8,678 nt of DNA from the NCBI GenBank assembly GCA_029938985.1, contig JAOZTW010000187.1:1-8678 (forward strand), written 5' to 3'. Shown piece by piece: positions 1-7,049 of the stretch (the first letter of the stretch is position 1; every line of letters begins with the position of its first letter). Source of the DNA: Bacteroidales bacterium (GTDB taxonomy: Bacteria; Bacteroidota; Bacteroidia; Bacteroidales; JAOZQN01). Below the pieces are notes generated by a model. It searched no databases, had not been told where the DNA came from, and worked only from the letters and a program-made list of their open reading frames with translations. Both the position numbers and the translations under genes were made by a program.

Positions 1-619
1 TTTCAGAAATTATATTAAAAGGACTTTTAGAGCCAAGTGTTTGTTGCCCTTCCCTGAGTTTTGATTTATAGTCTCTAATATCTCTCATACCAACAAGTGC
101 TATGCTATGCACAAATGGTATTTCAGGACGATTTACATAACCATCTCTTATTTGTCGTAAAAAAGTTATTAAAGTTCCATTTTGAAGTCCATCAATTTCA
201 TCAAAAAAGATAATTAGTGGCTTATCTATTTCTAATGAAAAATCGGTAAGTGCTTCTTTTATAATAATTGTTGTTCGGTTTGCATCTATATTTTTCGCAA
301 AAGTTTCTTTATATGGTATATTAGAATATTTTATTGCCGATTTTATATTATCTATAATTTGTGGTATTCCTTCTTTTGCATCTGTATAAACTTGTACCGA
401 TTCAAGCGAACAATAAATAGCATAATAATCATTGCTTTGATTAATATAATCTACATATTTTTTTATTAAAGTAGTTTTTCCTGTTTGTCTTGCGGCATGA
501 ATTACAAAATATTGCTCTCTATTTATCAGTCGCATTATATCTTTGTTTCTTCCTAATACAGGAACTATATAATGTTTCTTTTCATTACAAGGTCCTGCTA
601 TGTTAAAATATTTTTGCAT
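1..619 (-). CDS. AAA-type ATPase, tandem copy 1 (3' end beyond window)
   Basis: The reading frame is open from an ATG at 619 to the window edge, giving the first 206 residues of a P-loop ATPase. Aligned to the full copy at 660-2219 it has no insertion or deletion. It begins MQKYFNIAGPCNEKKHYIVP, has a Walker A motif at residues 43-50 (ARQTGKTT) and a Walker B motif LIIFFDEID at about 135-143. The C-terminal nuclease-fold domain seen in the other copy would lie outside the window. Its start is 41 bases past the stop codon of the upstream copy, so the two could be cotranscribed. The leader (620-654) is also shared with the other copy. Residues around the P-loop and near the right-hand end of the visible part are almost identical between copies, while about residues 68-166 are much more diverged. 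The role is unknown; a stand-alone ATPase of a mobile or stress-related family is an inference. Confidence 0.85.
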   Translation of the reverse strand, partial: MQKYFNIAGPCNEKKHYIVPVLGRNKDIMRLINREQYFVIHAARQTGKTTLIKKYVDYINQSNDYYAIYCSLESVQVYTDAKEGIPQIIDNIKSAIKYSNIPYKETFAKNIDANRTTIIIKEALTDFSLEIDKPLIIFFDEIDGLQNGTLITFLRQIRDGYVNRPEIPFVHSIALVGMRDIRDYKSKLREGQQTLGSKSPFNIISE

Positions 620-654
620 GTTTATTTTGTTTAAATTTAAGGTATTTTAAATAT
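1..654. repeat. Tandem duplication, left unit (partial)
   Basis: Positions 1-654 align base for base with 1601-2254, an offset of exactly 1600 without gaps. The homology covers the visible part of the ATPase gene and 35 bases upstream of its start (one mismatch in that leader), and stops at 655/2255. Hand counts give 4 differences in 1-120, about 94 in 121-420, 3 in 421-515 and about 15 in 516-619. The divergence is therefore concentrated in one internal block. Confidence 0.9.
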
Positions 655-659
655 TTTTT

Positions 660-2219
660 TCAACACCCCACAATATTAATAATTTTATCATTATATTTTT
701 CTGTTTTCCAATATATTTTTTCGTCCCAAGTAGTATTTTTTTTGCGGTCGAAAACAACGAGCCAGCCTATTTTTTCGCCAAAACCGTCCATGTATTCAGA
801 CAGTTGTTCTAGACCATCAGAAATTGTTTTTTTACCATAATTTATTTTCAGTTCTATTGGATATTTGTGTTCTGCAAACACAACGCATAAATCTATGCGT
901 CTTGTTCCGTAAGCATATTCTCTTAATATTTCGCCACCACTGTTTATTACTCTTTGCAAAAATGCTTGCATTATTAAATGCGGTGCCGCTTCTTTGTATT
1001 GGTATTTTCCAATCCAAATATCGCTGTTCTCTCGCCAAAATATTTGAAAAGCTTTCATTAAGCTGTTCATATCTATTTTGTTATTTTTATCTATCCATAC
1101 GTTTTTTATTCTACTTTGAAGTTCAAATTGACTGCTACACGACAATTCTCTAATAATAACTTCGGCATAAATTAGGTTTGCAGGTTGTAGAGTTTTATTT
1201 TTTTCTATAATAAGTCCAAGGTCTTTACAGTATTGTAAATTATCGCTCGTAAAATTTAGACTCTCATTTTTTATGGTGGTAATAATAATTGGTTCTATAA
1301 TTTCTTTAACACGTTCTTCTTTTAATCTGTCCAAAAGACTATCAATGTGTGTGTCTCTTCGCAAAATAATATTTTGAATAGCTTGTTTTGCGAGTTCTTT
1401 TGTTATAGCTTTAGTGTTATCATTTTTTAATATTTTTTCTATAATTTCTCTTGCAATAGCATTAACAAGCCATGGCTGTCCGTTGGATTGATTAAAAATA
1501 TATTTAATTGCTGTTTCTTCAAAAATTTGTCCAGTAGCTTCTGTATGTTGCTTGTATAAATTTGAAGTTTCTAATTCGGTAAAATTATTTAAAGTAAAAG
1601 TTTCAGAAATTATATTAAAAGGACTTTTAGAGCCAAGTGTTTGTTGCCCTTCCCTAAGTTTTGATTTATAGTCTCTAATGTCTCTCATACCAACAAGTGC
1701 TATGCTATGTACAAATGGAACGCTGGAACGATTTACATAGCCACTACGTAGTTGTCGTAAAAAAGACACAAGTGTTCCATTTTGAAGCCCGTCAATTTCA
1801 TCAAAAAAGATAATCAAAGGTTTGTCTATTATTTTACAAAAATAGGTTAGTGCGGTTCTTATAAAAATTGCTGCATTTTTATTTGTTAAATTTTCTGCAA
1901 ATCTTTCTTTTTTAAGAATATTAGAGTTTGTTATTGCATCTTTAATAATTATAAGAATTTGATTTAAACCAATTTCTGCTTCAACAAAAGTATGTACCTC
2001 TTCAAGCGAACAATAAAGGGCATAATAATCATTGCCTTGATTAATATAATCTACATATTTTTTTATTAAAGTAGTTTTTCCTGTTTGCCTTGCTGCATGA
2101 ATTACAAAATATTGCCCTCGGTTTACAAGTCGCATTATTTCGTTATTTCTTTCTAATATTGGAACTATATAGTGTGTTTTTTCATCACAAGGTCCTGCTA
2201 TGTTAAAATATTTTTGCAT
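660..2219 (-). CDS. AAA-type ATPase with C-terminal PD-(D/E)XK-like domain, tandem copy 2
   Basis: This is a complete 519-residue protein. The N-terminal half is an ATPase: Walker A is ARQTGKTT at residues 43-50 (preceded by alanine rather than the usual glycine) and Walker B is LIIFFDEID at 135-143. A segment SNGQPWLVNAIA at about 245-256 resembles the post-ATPase helix region of STAND/Orc1-like ATPases. The C-terminal 90 residues look like a PD-(D/E)XK nuclease fold: D443 in RRIDL, then E456-L-K458, then Q472 in a following helix (GLEQLSEYMD). All the visible catalytic-type residues are present, so nuclease activity is possible but unproven. There is no signal peptide or membrane segment, so it is probably cytoplasmic. 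The ATG at 2219 is supported by its alignment with the ATG of copy 1 and by the A-rich leader common to both. I recognise the architecture but know no established function for it. Confidence 0.88.
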   Translation of the reverse strand: MQKYFNIAGPCDEKTHYIVPILERNNEIMRLVNRGQYFVIHAARQTGKTTLIKKYVDYINQGNDYYALYCSLEEVHTFVEAEIGLNQILIIIKDAITNSNILKKERFAENLTNKNAAIFIRTALTYFCKIIDKPLIIFFDEIDGLQNGTLVSFLRQLRSGYVNRSSVPFVHSIALVGMRDIRDYKSKLREGQQTLGSKSPFNIISETFTLNNFTELETSNLYKQHTEATGQIFEETAIKYIFNQSNGQPWLVNAIAREIIEKILKNDNTKAITKELAKQAIQNIILRRDTHIDSLLDRLKEERVKEIIEPIIITTIKNESLNFTSDNLQYCKDLGLIIEKNKTLQPANLIYAEVIIRELSCSSQFELQSRIKNVWIDKNNKIDMNSLMKAFQIFWRENSDIWIGKYQYKEAAPHLIMQAFLQRVINSGGEILREYAYGTRRIDLCVVFAEHKYPIELKINYGKKTISDGLEQLSEYMDGFGEKIGWLVVFDRKKNTTWDEKIYWKTEKYNDKIINIVGC

Positions 2220-2254
2220 GTTTATTTTGTTGAAATTTAAGGTATTTTAAATAT
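1601..2254. repeat. Tandem duplication, right unit
   Basis: This is the counterpart of 1-654. The right-hand breakpoint is sharp: after the shared ATTTTAAATAT the two sequences become unrelated at 2255 and 655. Including the leader suggests that the duplicated unit carried its own translation start region. The other breakpoint lies outside the window. Confidence 0.9.
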
Positions 2255-2367
2255 GCCTAACTGTAATCTACTGTATTAATTAAATCCTGAAAATTATGTT
2301 TTTTGTGTGTAATAACCTTTTTTGTTGAAAAAAAACTCAAATTAGTACAGGTCATGTTATTCAGACG

Positions 2368-2418
2368 TTTCCAAGTCTCCTATTTTTGCCTTATGGCAAA
2401 AAATAAGAGACTTGGAAA
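2368..2418. repeat. Long imperfect inverted repeat (REP/MITE-like or terminator hairpin)
   Basis: The left arm 2368-2390 starts TTTCCAAGTCTC and ends TTTTTGCC; the right arm 2395-2418 is its reverse complement except for one mismatch and one extra base. The loop is only four bases (TTAT, 2391-2394). The hairpin would be about 23 base pairs long. Read on the plus strand it is followed by T5 at 2422-2426, but no plus-strand gene precedes it. Read on the minus strand, the direction of Uma2 transcription, no T-run follows. A dispersed palindromic repeat is therefore at least as likely as an intrinsic terminator. Confidence 0.75.
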
Positions 2419-2433
2419 GACTTTTTGTATGAC

Positions 2434-2456
2434 AATACTTTAGTCATTAAAGTATT
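2434..2456 (-). terminator. Hairpin just downstream of the Uma2 gene, possible transcript end
   Basis: The arms AATACTTTA (2434-2442) and TAAAGTATT (2448-2456) pair perfectly, with a five-base loop. The hairpin starts 22 bases past the Uma2 stop codon, a natural place for the 3' end of the operon. It lacks the GC-rich stem and following T-run of a classical intrinsic terminator, so it may instead only stabilise the transcript end or form a composite structure with the larger palindrome 15 bases further on. Confidence 0.35.
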
Positions 2457-2478
2457 AATACACTATTTACTTATTATT

Positions 2479-3129
2479 TCATTTACTAATTTCAAATAGA
2501 GCTTTCAGATTTTCTTGTTCATCAAAAATTGCTTTTACTGGTATTTCAAAACCATTTATTTCTACACTTTTAATAGTTCCATAATCTGTTTTTTTTATTA
2601 GTTCATATTTGTTATCAAATAATATATATTGCTCTACAACTTGTTTTTTTGGGTCGATTAACCAATATTCGCCAACATTATGGAGTGCGTAATCTTTAAA
2701 TTTTATTCCTCGGTCTCTTTTTTCTGTACTTTTCGATAATATTTCAACAATAAAGTCGGGAGCAGGGAAAAACATTTGGTCGTCAGAAAATTTGTTTGCT
2801 TTATTGTTTTTAAAAAAACAAATGTCTGGTTCGTAGTCGTTTCTTGTTAATTGAATTAATATTTTTTCAACGCCAACAAAACCAAGTTGTTTTATATCGT
2901 TGTAAACATCAAGAAAACGTAGAACTAATTTAGTTACAACATTATGCTTTTTTATCACTGGCGAATGTATAATAATTTCGCCATTAATAAATTCTGCTTT
3001 CATGCTTGGTGTAATTTCTTGGTAGAAACGTTTACGTTTTTGATGTTCTGTTTCTACTGTTTTTTGTAATATTTTTAAATAATCGTATAATTTTGGCGAT
3101 TGTAATATTGGTTGTAGTATTTCTTCCAT
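2479..3129 (-). CDS. Uma2 family (DUF820) nuclease-fold protein
   Basis: This 216-residue protein matches the Uma2/DUF820 pattern. KAEFINGEII at 44-53 supplies the N-terminal acidic residue. YEPDICFF at 99-106 has the core aspartate D102. PAPDFIVEILSKST at 122-135 has E129, followed by RDRGIKFKDYA and EYWLIDP at 154-160. The fold is a restriction-endonuclease-like one, and members are often annotated as Uma2 family endonucleases, but cellular substrates are mostly unknown. There is no signal peptide or membrane segment. The length is slightly above the common 180-200 residues because of an N-terminal extension of about 30 residues. The gene starts 29 bases after the glycosyltransferase stop on the same strand, so it is probably read through from that operon, although a functional link to glycan synthesis is not implied. 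The family expands and moves readily between genomes. Confidence 0.85.
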   Translation of the reverse strand: MEEILQPILQSPKLYDYLKILQKTVETEHQKRKRFYQEITPSMKAEFINGEIIIHSPVIKKHNVVTKLVLRFLDVYNDIKQLGFVGVEKILIQLTRNDYEPDICFFKNNKANKFSDDQMFFPAPDFIVEILSKSTEKRDRGIKFKDYALHNVGEYWLIDPKKQVVEQYILFDNKYELIKKTDYGTIKSVEINGFEIPVKAIFDEQENLKALFEISK

Positions 3130-3158
3130 TTTATTATTTGTTTTTGTGTCAAAATAAT

Positions 3159-4172
3159 TTATTTTCTTAATTTATTTAATAATTTACGGTTTAAAATTAT
3201 TGTTTTAAAAAACAAAGATACGAATTTTTTATTAAACTTTGCTTTTTTATTTCTTAATAAATACCTAACACAATATTCTGTTTCTTTATATTTAAAATTT
3301 TTATAGAAGGTATATTGATATTTATTACAAAACCACGCCTGAAAAGTTTCTTTATCTATGTATTTAAAATCCCATATACCTGTTTTATAGTAATCTACAA
3401 TTTTTTCTTTTGCAATAATTTTAATTAAAAAATCGGGAAAATTTAATTGTTTTGCCATTTCAACAAAAACAGTATTTCGTTCTGTTATAAATTTAATAAA
3501 CCCATCGTGAACCGATTTTGATGTTTCGTGTAAACGAAAATGTGCGTAAATTTTATCAGTAAAAACAATATTTTTTTGTCCATATTTAGATAAAAAACGA
3601 AACCAAAGTTCATCGTCAAAAACATAATTTAAAGTTTCGTTTACTCCTCCAAGTTGTTTTATTTTTTCTAAATCATAAAAAGTTCCTGGCTGATTCATTT
3701 CTACGTTTGTAATTGTTTGTGCTGTATTATTTTTTACTCCCATACGATAGGTATGTGATGTTTTACCCGATTCGTGAAAAAAACAATGTGTGTATCCACA
3801 AATAACTTCAGCGTTTTTATTTTTCAAATATATATTTGCTATATCCAAAAGTGTGTTTTTTTCCAAATAGTCATCGCTATTAAGCCAATTAAATATTTTG
3901 CCTGTAGCTATTTTTATACCCTTATTTATTGCATGCGATTGTCCTTGGTCTGGTTCACTTATCCAGTATGTAATTTTTTCTTCATATTTTTTTATTATTT
4001 CAACAGTGTTGTCAGTACTTCCACCATCTATTATTATGTATTCTAAATTTGAATAGTTTTGATTTATAACAGATTGTATTGTTTGTTCAATATATTGTCC
4101 TTGATTATAACTTGGTGTAATTATAGTTATTTTTGGATAGTTATCTATTTTACACATTAAATTAGTGGTCAT
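3159..4172 (-). CDS. Glycosyltransferase family 2
   Basis: This 337-residue protein has a typical GT2 (GT-A fold) N-terminal domain. PKITIITPSYNQGQYIEQTI at 13-32 starts the nucleotide-binding domain, IDGGSTDNT is at 48-56, and NSDD at 98-101 is the DXD-type metal/nucleotide site. QPGTFYDLEKIKQLGGVNET at 161-180 and DDELWFRF at 186-193 supply the acceptor side and the likely catalytic base region. The HFRLHETSKS segment (211-220) is common in bacterial glycan GT2 enzymes. No transmembrane helix is obvious, so it should act at the cytoplasmic face of the membrane, adding a sugar to a growing surface polysaccharide. The donor and acceptor cannot be told from sequence. Its ATG overlaps the stop codon of the SGNH-like gene by one base (TAATG), which suggests translational coupling. 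A second ATG at codon 6 is possible but would lose the overlap. Confidence 0.92.
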   Translation of the reverse strand: MTTNLMCKIDNYPKITIITPSYNQGQYIEQTIQSVINQNYSNLEYIIIDGGSTDNTVEIIKKYEEKITYWISEPDQGQSHAINKGIKIATGKIFNWLNSDDYLEKNTLLDIANIYLKNKNAEVICGYTHCFFHESGKTSHTYRMGVKNNTAQTITNVEMNQPGTFYDLEKIKQLGGVNETLNYVFDDELWFRFLSKYGQKNIVFTDKIYAHFRLHETSKSVHDGFIKFITERNTVFVEMAKQLNFPDFLIKIIAKEKIVDYYKTGIWDFKYIDKETFQAWFCNKYQYTFYKNFKYKETEYCVRYLLRNKKAKFNKKFVSLFFKTIILNRKLLNKLRK

Positions 4173-5020
4173 TATTGAGTTTGTTTTATTAAATATTCGG
4201 TATATTTTAAGGCACTTGATTTAGTAAGATGACAACCATCAGAAGTTTCATAAGCATCATAGCTTTTTAATGAAATAAATTCTATTTCAGGAAAATTATT
4301 ATTGATTATTTCCCTTAGTTTTATTTGTTTCTCCGACAGGTACAAACTTTTGTCAATTGGCATTTCAAAAAATATTATTGTAACAGCTTGTTTTTTAAAC
4401 TGTTTTATTTCCTTTTTTAATATAAATACCATTGAAGTATCTATTTCATTTTTTTTGTTTTTGTTTTTTTTCAGTTCATCTTTTATTTTATCTTGTTTTA
4501 CTATTTTATTAGTGTCTTTTTTTACAATATTTTTTTGGGGAGACGGTAATATTTTATTAATTTTACCTTTTAATCCATACATAAAATATTGAACAAATGA
4601 TGCAGGATAATATTCTTTTCGCATACCAGGTAATTTTTTTTTAAGATGATAAATACCAGGTAGAAAAAAATTCGCAGCATAGCCCTCAAGCGGTTTTCTT
4701 AAAATAATATTCATTTCTACAAGCAAAGTATCGGGGTATTTGTTAGCTCTTCTTATTATTTCAAACCCCTCATATACACCTTGTCCGCCAAACGCAAGTT
4801 TGTACCAGTTAGTAGGTATAACTGAATCTATTAATCTGGTGGACATGGAAGAACCGATAATAACAGTTCTATAATTTTTATTATTAAAAATAAATGTTTC
4901 TGCTCTTCGTTCGTTGTCTTCCCACTGTGTGGTTGTTTTTGAGTTCCAAGGATTTATAATAACCAGCAAATTATAACATATTATTATAATGAGAAATACA
5001 ATAATTGATTTTTTTATCAT
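4172..5020 (-). CDS. Membrane-anchored SGNH-like protein, probable partner of the MBOAT acyltransferase
   Basis: This 282-residue protein has an N-terminal hydrophobic helix at 5-23 and then an extracytoplasmic domain with an SGNH/GDSL-like layout. VIIGSSMS at 53-60 would hold the nucleophile (S58 by analogy to GDS). AFGGQG at 76-81 gives the block II glycine, VEMN at 101-104 the block III asparagine, and DGCHL at 261-265 the Asp-His pair (D261, H264). This resembles AlgJ/AlgX/DltD-like proteins, which work with MBOAT transferases in O-acylating extracellular polymers. The MBOAT gene lies 5 bases upstream on the same strand. A lysine-rich stretch at 164-192 looks like an unstructured insertion and is encoded by long A-tracts. 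The assignment to a hydrolase fold rests on motifs alone; a transferase role is inferred from context. Confidence 0.7.
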   Translation of the reverse strand: MIKKSIIVFLIIIICYNLLVIINPWNSKTTTQWEDNERRAETFIFNNKNYRTVIIGSSMSTRLIDSVIPTNWYKLAFGGQGVYEGFEIIRRANKYPDTLLVEMNIILRKPLEGYAANFFLPGIYHLKKKLPGMRKEYYPASFVQYFMYGLKGKINKILPSPQKNIVKKDTNKIVKQDKIKDELKKNKNKKNEIDTSMVFILKKEIKQFKKQAVTIIFFEMPIDKSLYLSEKQIKLREIINNNFPEIEFISLKSYDAYETSDGCHLTKSSALKYTEYLIKQTQ

Positions 5021-5025
5021 AACAT

Positions 5026-6438
5026 TTAGAATTGAAAATATATAAAAGCATTTGGCGAGCCACTATTTGTAACTATGAGAAACAACATTATTCCATATAC
5101 AATAAATTCATATTTTTTCAATTTCGTGTTTTTTACTTTTTCAGTGTATAAATAATATATATGAAAAATAATTACAGGAATTGAATATAACCAAATATAT
5201 CTGTTAAATAAGAACGATGTTGATTTATCTGTATTTATAAATAGAGCTTCAAAATATGCTATCACATGTGTAAAATCGGGCAGTTTAAACAAAAGCCAAG
5301 CAAATGTTACCATTGTAAAAACTAATATAGTTTGTAAAATTTTAAAAATAATATTTTCTGGTATTTTAATATAATCTTTAAATAGTCGTTCTATTGCCAG
5401 CAACACTCCATGAAACAAGCCCCATATCGCATAACTCCAAGCTGCTCCATGCCAAAGTCCTCCAAGTACCATCACTATAAATAGATTAAAATATGTTCTA
5501 TATCGTCCTCTTCGGTTTCCGCCAAGTGGAAAGTATAAATATTCTTTAAGAAAAGAAGATAACGAAATATGCCACCTACTCCAAAATTCAGAAAAACTTT
5601 TTGCAATATAAGGAAAGTTAAAATTTTGAGGTATTTTATATCCAAAAAGTCCAGACACACCAATTGCAATGAGTGAATATCCTGCAAAATCAGCAAATAT
5701 TTGCATTGAATATCCAAAAAGCATTGTTAGTAAATCAAAAGTAGAAAACCTGAGAAAGTAAGGATATGTTAATTCAAAAGTAAAATCTTTTAAGTTGTCT
5801 GCAACAACCATTTTTAAAAAATAGCCAAGCACAATCAGTTTGAAAATTTCAACCCAGTTAATTTTTTTAATAAATTTTGGTTTTATTTGATAAAAAAATT
5901 CATGTGCCTTAACTATTGGACCAGCTACTAATTGAGGGAAAAATGAAATAAACAAAGAAGTTCTTACAGCGTGTGTGATTAATTTATCTGGTATTTCTTT
6001 ATTTTGTTTAAATTTATAATTATCCGAAAAAGTATCCACAAGCAAACTTATTCCTTGAAATGTAAAAAAAGAAATACCAATAGGTAGGGGTATTGCAATT
6101 AGAAATTCTCCAAAATTAGTTGTGTCTATATTAAAAGTTTGAGCAAATAATGGGCTATATTTAAAAAAAGCTAATGTTAGCAAATTTAAAAACACCCCTA
6201 CAATAGCTATTTTTCGTTTATTTTTTAAATCTTTATTGTGATAAATATAATAACTTGTTATTACATTAATACTTATAGATGCAATTAGAAGTAAAAGTAA
6301 TAATGGGAGTGTGTAAGCATAAAATGCAAACGATGCTATGATTAAAGTATATGTTTGTATTTTCCTTAAAAAGGGAATATAATATAAAATAAATGTAACT
6401 GTTAACAGAATAACAAATTCGGGGCTATTAAAAAGCAT
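5026..6438 (-). CDS. MBOAT family O-acyltransferase (AlgI/DltB-like)
   Basis: This 470-residue multispanning membrane protein is of usual length for the AlgI group. It starts MLFNSPEFVI and ends SPNAFIYFQF, both typical of the family. The diagnostic parts are FPQLVAGPIVK at 167-177, FWSRWHISLSSFLKEYLYFP at 285-304 with H290, and LGGLWHGAAW at 325-334 with the invariant histidine H330. About ten or more hydrophobic segments span the chain. Such enzymes pass an acyl group, usually acetyl, across the inner membrane for attachment to a polysaccharide or other surface polymer. It leads a compact set with the SGNH-like gene (5-base gap) and the glycosyltransferase. The nearest promoter candidate is at 6527-6534, giving a leader of about 80 bases. 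Which glycan is modified cannot be read from the sequence. Confidence 0.95.
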   Translation of the reverse strand: MLFNSPEFVILLTVTFILYYIPFLRKIQTYTLIIASFAFYAYTLPLLLLLLIASISINVITSYYIYHNKDLKNKRKIAIVGVFLNLLTLAFFKYSPLFAQTFNIDTTNFGEFLIAIPLPIGISFFTFQGISLLVDTFSDNYKFKQNKEIPDKLITHAVRTSLFISFFPQLVAGPIVKAHEFFYQIKPKFIKKINWVEIFKLIVLGYFLKMVVADNLKDFTFELTYPYFLRFSTFDLLTMLFGYSMQIFADFAGYSLIAIGVSGLFGYKIPQNFNFPYIAKSFSEFWSRWHISLSSFLKEYLYFPLGGNRRGRYRTYFNLFIVMVLGGLWHGAAWSYAIWGLFHGVLLAIERLFKDYIKIPENIIFKILQTILVFTMVTFAWLLFKLPDFTHVIAYFEALFINTDKSTSFLFNRYIWLYSIPVIIFHIYYLYTEKVKNTKLKKYEFIVYGIMLFLIVTNSGSPNAFIYFQF

Positions 6439-6526
6439 ATAGTTGAATTAAAAATGAGTTTTAAGGTATAAGACCTATTTAATGTTGCTTATGTATTTAC
6501 ATATAATCTTATTATTTAGTATGTTA

Positions 6527-6534
6527 CAAATATA
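6527..6534 (-). promoter_or_regulatory. Candidate Bacteroidota -7 box for the MBOAT operon
   Basis: On the minus strand this reads TATATTTG, a full match to TAnnTTTG, 88 bases upstream of the MBOAT start codon. No clear -33 TTTG lies 19-21 bases before it, so support is partial. One copy of the 20-bp direct repeat (6543-6562) occupies the region where -33 contacts would fall. Confidence 0.35.
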
Positions 6535-6542
6535 CAAACAGA

Positions 6543-6562
6543 TAAAAACTTTTGTATGGGTA
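6543..6562. repeat. 20-bp direct repeat, copy A (downstream of ketoisomerase gene)
   Basis: TAAAAACTTTTGTATGGGTA is identical at 6543-6562 and 7050-7069. This copy lies 22 bases after the stop codon of the ketoisomerase gene and overlaps the putative promoter region of the MBOAT operon. The two copies bracket the whole ketoisomerase gene at a pitch of 507 bp. Confidence 0.85.
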
Positions 6563-6584
6563 TTTATTAATATTGTATTTATGC

Positions 6585-6947
6585 CTAATGGTCTTCAAAA
6601 ATATAGTCGTTGTAGTCATAATATTCAGATGCTAATACCATTAAAATAGCATCTTTTGTAAAATTGTGCATTGTGTGATAGTCTTCTGGTAGTAAAATAA
6701 GACATTTGCTTGGCTTGTCTAAAATAAAATCTTGTTTTTGTTTACCGTTGTTGTTTGAAATAATACAACTTCCTTGAATACAAATAGCTGCTTGAATAGT
6801 TTTTTTGTGTCTATGTCCACCACGTTCTGAGTTATCAACCCCATAGATATAAAAAATTCGTTTTATATCAAAAGGAGTAATTTTTTCAATAACAGTTAGG
6901 TTACCACGTTTATCGGTGTGTGTTTGGAGATTTATTATATTTGCCAT
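6585..6947 (-). CDS. FdtA/WxcM-type cupin, sugar 3,4-ketoisomerase
   Basis: This 120-residue single-domain cupin follows the FdtA/QdtA pattern throughout. DKRGNLTVIEKITPFDIKRI at 12-31 is followed by YIYGVDNSERGGHRHK, where R42-GGH45-R-H47-K carries the paired active-site histidines. Next come QAAICIQGS at 52-60, LLPEDYHTMHNF at 85-96 and the terminal LVLASEYYDYNDYIFED-type ending (103-119). Family members convert dTDP-4-keto-6-deoxyglucose to the 3-keto isomer, a step toward 3-amino-3,6-dideoxy sugars used in S-layer, O-antigen or other glycans. The usual companion aminotransferase and N-acyltransferase genes are absent from this window. The protein would be cytoplasmic. The gene stands apart from its neighbours, with gaps of 146 and 193 bases, and is bracketed by the 20-bp direct repeats. 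The exact substrate stereochemistry (FdtA versus QdtA type) cannot be decided here. Confidence 0.88.
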   Translation of the reverse strand: MANIINLQTHTDKRGNLTVIEKITPFDIKRIFYIYGVDNSERGGHRHKKTIQAAICIQGSCIISNNNGKQKQDFILDKPSKCLILLPEDYHTMHNFTKDAILMVLASEYYDYNDYIFEDH

Positions 6948-6973
6948 TTATTATTTTGTTTTAAATATTAAAG

Positions 6974-7008
6974 AATGATACAATTATTCAATGGTTCAAT
7001 GATACAAT
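6974..7008. repeat. Short degenerate tandem repeat upstream of ketoisomerase gene
   Basis: AATGATACAAT occurs at 6974-6984 and 6998-7008, a pitch of 24 bases, and TTCAATG occurs twice between and across these copies. It lies 27-61 bases ahead of the ketoisomerase start and could be a regulatory element or simple low-complexity sequence. No TAnnTTTG box was found in this gap. Confidence 0.45.
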
Positions 7009-7049
7009 AATGTGATTATAAACCAATGGATTAAAGAAATACAAGTGTG

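Larger units (their letters stand above)
2255..2478. other. Intergenic region between Uma2 gene and ATPase copy 2
   Basis: These 224 bases hold no convincing gene. They contain a long imperfect palindrome (2368-2418) and a shorter perfect hairpin (2434-2456), listed separately. No TAnnTTTG box was found ahead of the ATPase start at 2219. The closest is TACCTTAA (plus-strand 2237-2244), which is a weak match lying within the leader shared by both ATPase copies. Confidence 0.6.

Noticed and set aside
832..1038. Minus-strand 68-codon frame in a second register
   Set aside because: It overlaps the ATPase C-terminal nuclease-fold region in another frame; the main frame carries recognisable motifs and this one does not.
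824..1153. Plus-strand 109-codon frame
   Set aside because: It lies wholly inside the ATPase copy 2 gene, antisense, with low-complexity hydrophobic composition typical of a shadow frame in AT-rich DNA.
2354..2443. Plus-strand 29-codon frame starting ATG at 2354
   Set aside because: It runs straight through the long palindrome, has no homology that I recognise, and is better explained as a by-product of the inverted repeat.
3774..4046. Plus-strand 90-codon frame
   Set aside because: It is antisense to the conserved core of the glycosyltransferase and has no motif of its own.
5475..5717. Minus-strand 80-codon frame
   Set aside because: It overlaps the catalytic region of the MBOAT gene in a different register, so it is a shadow frame.
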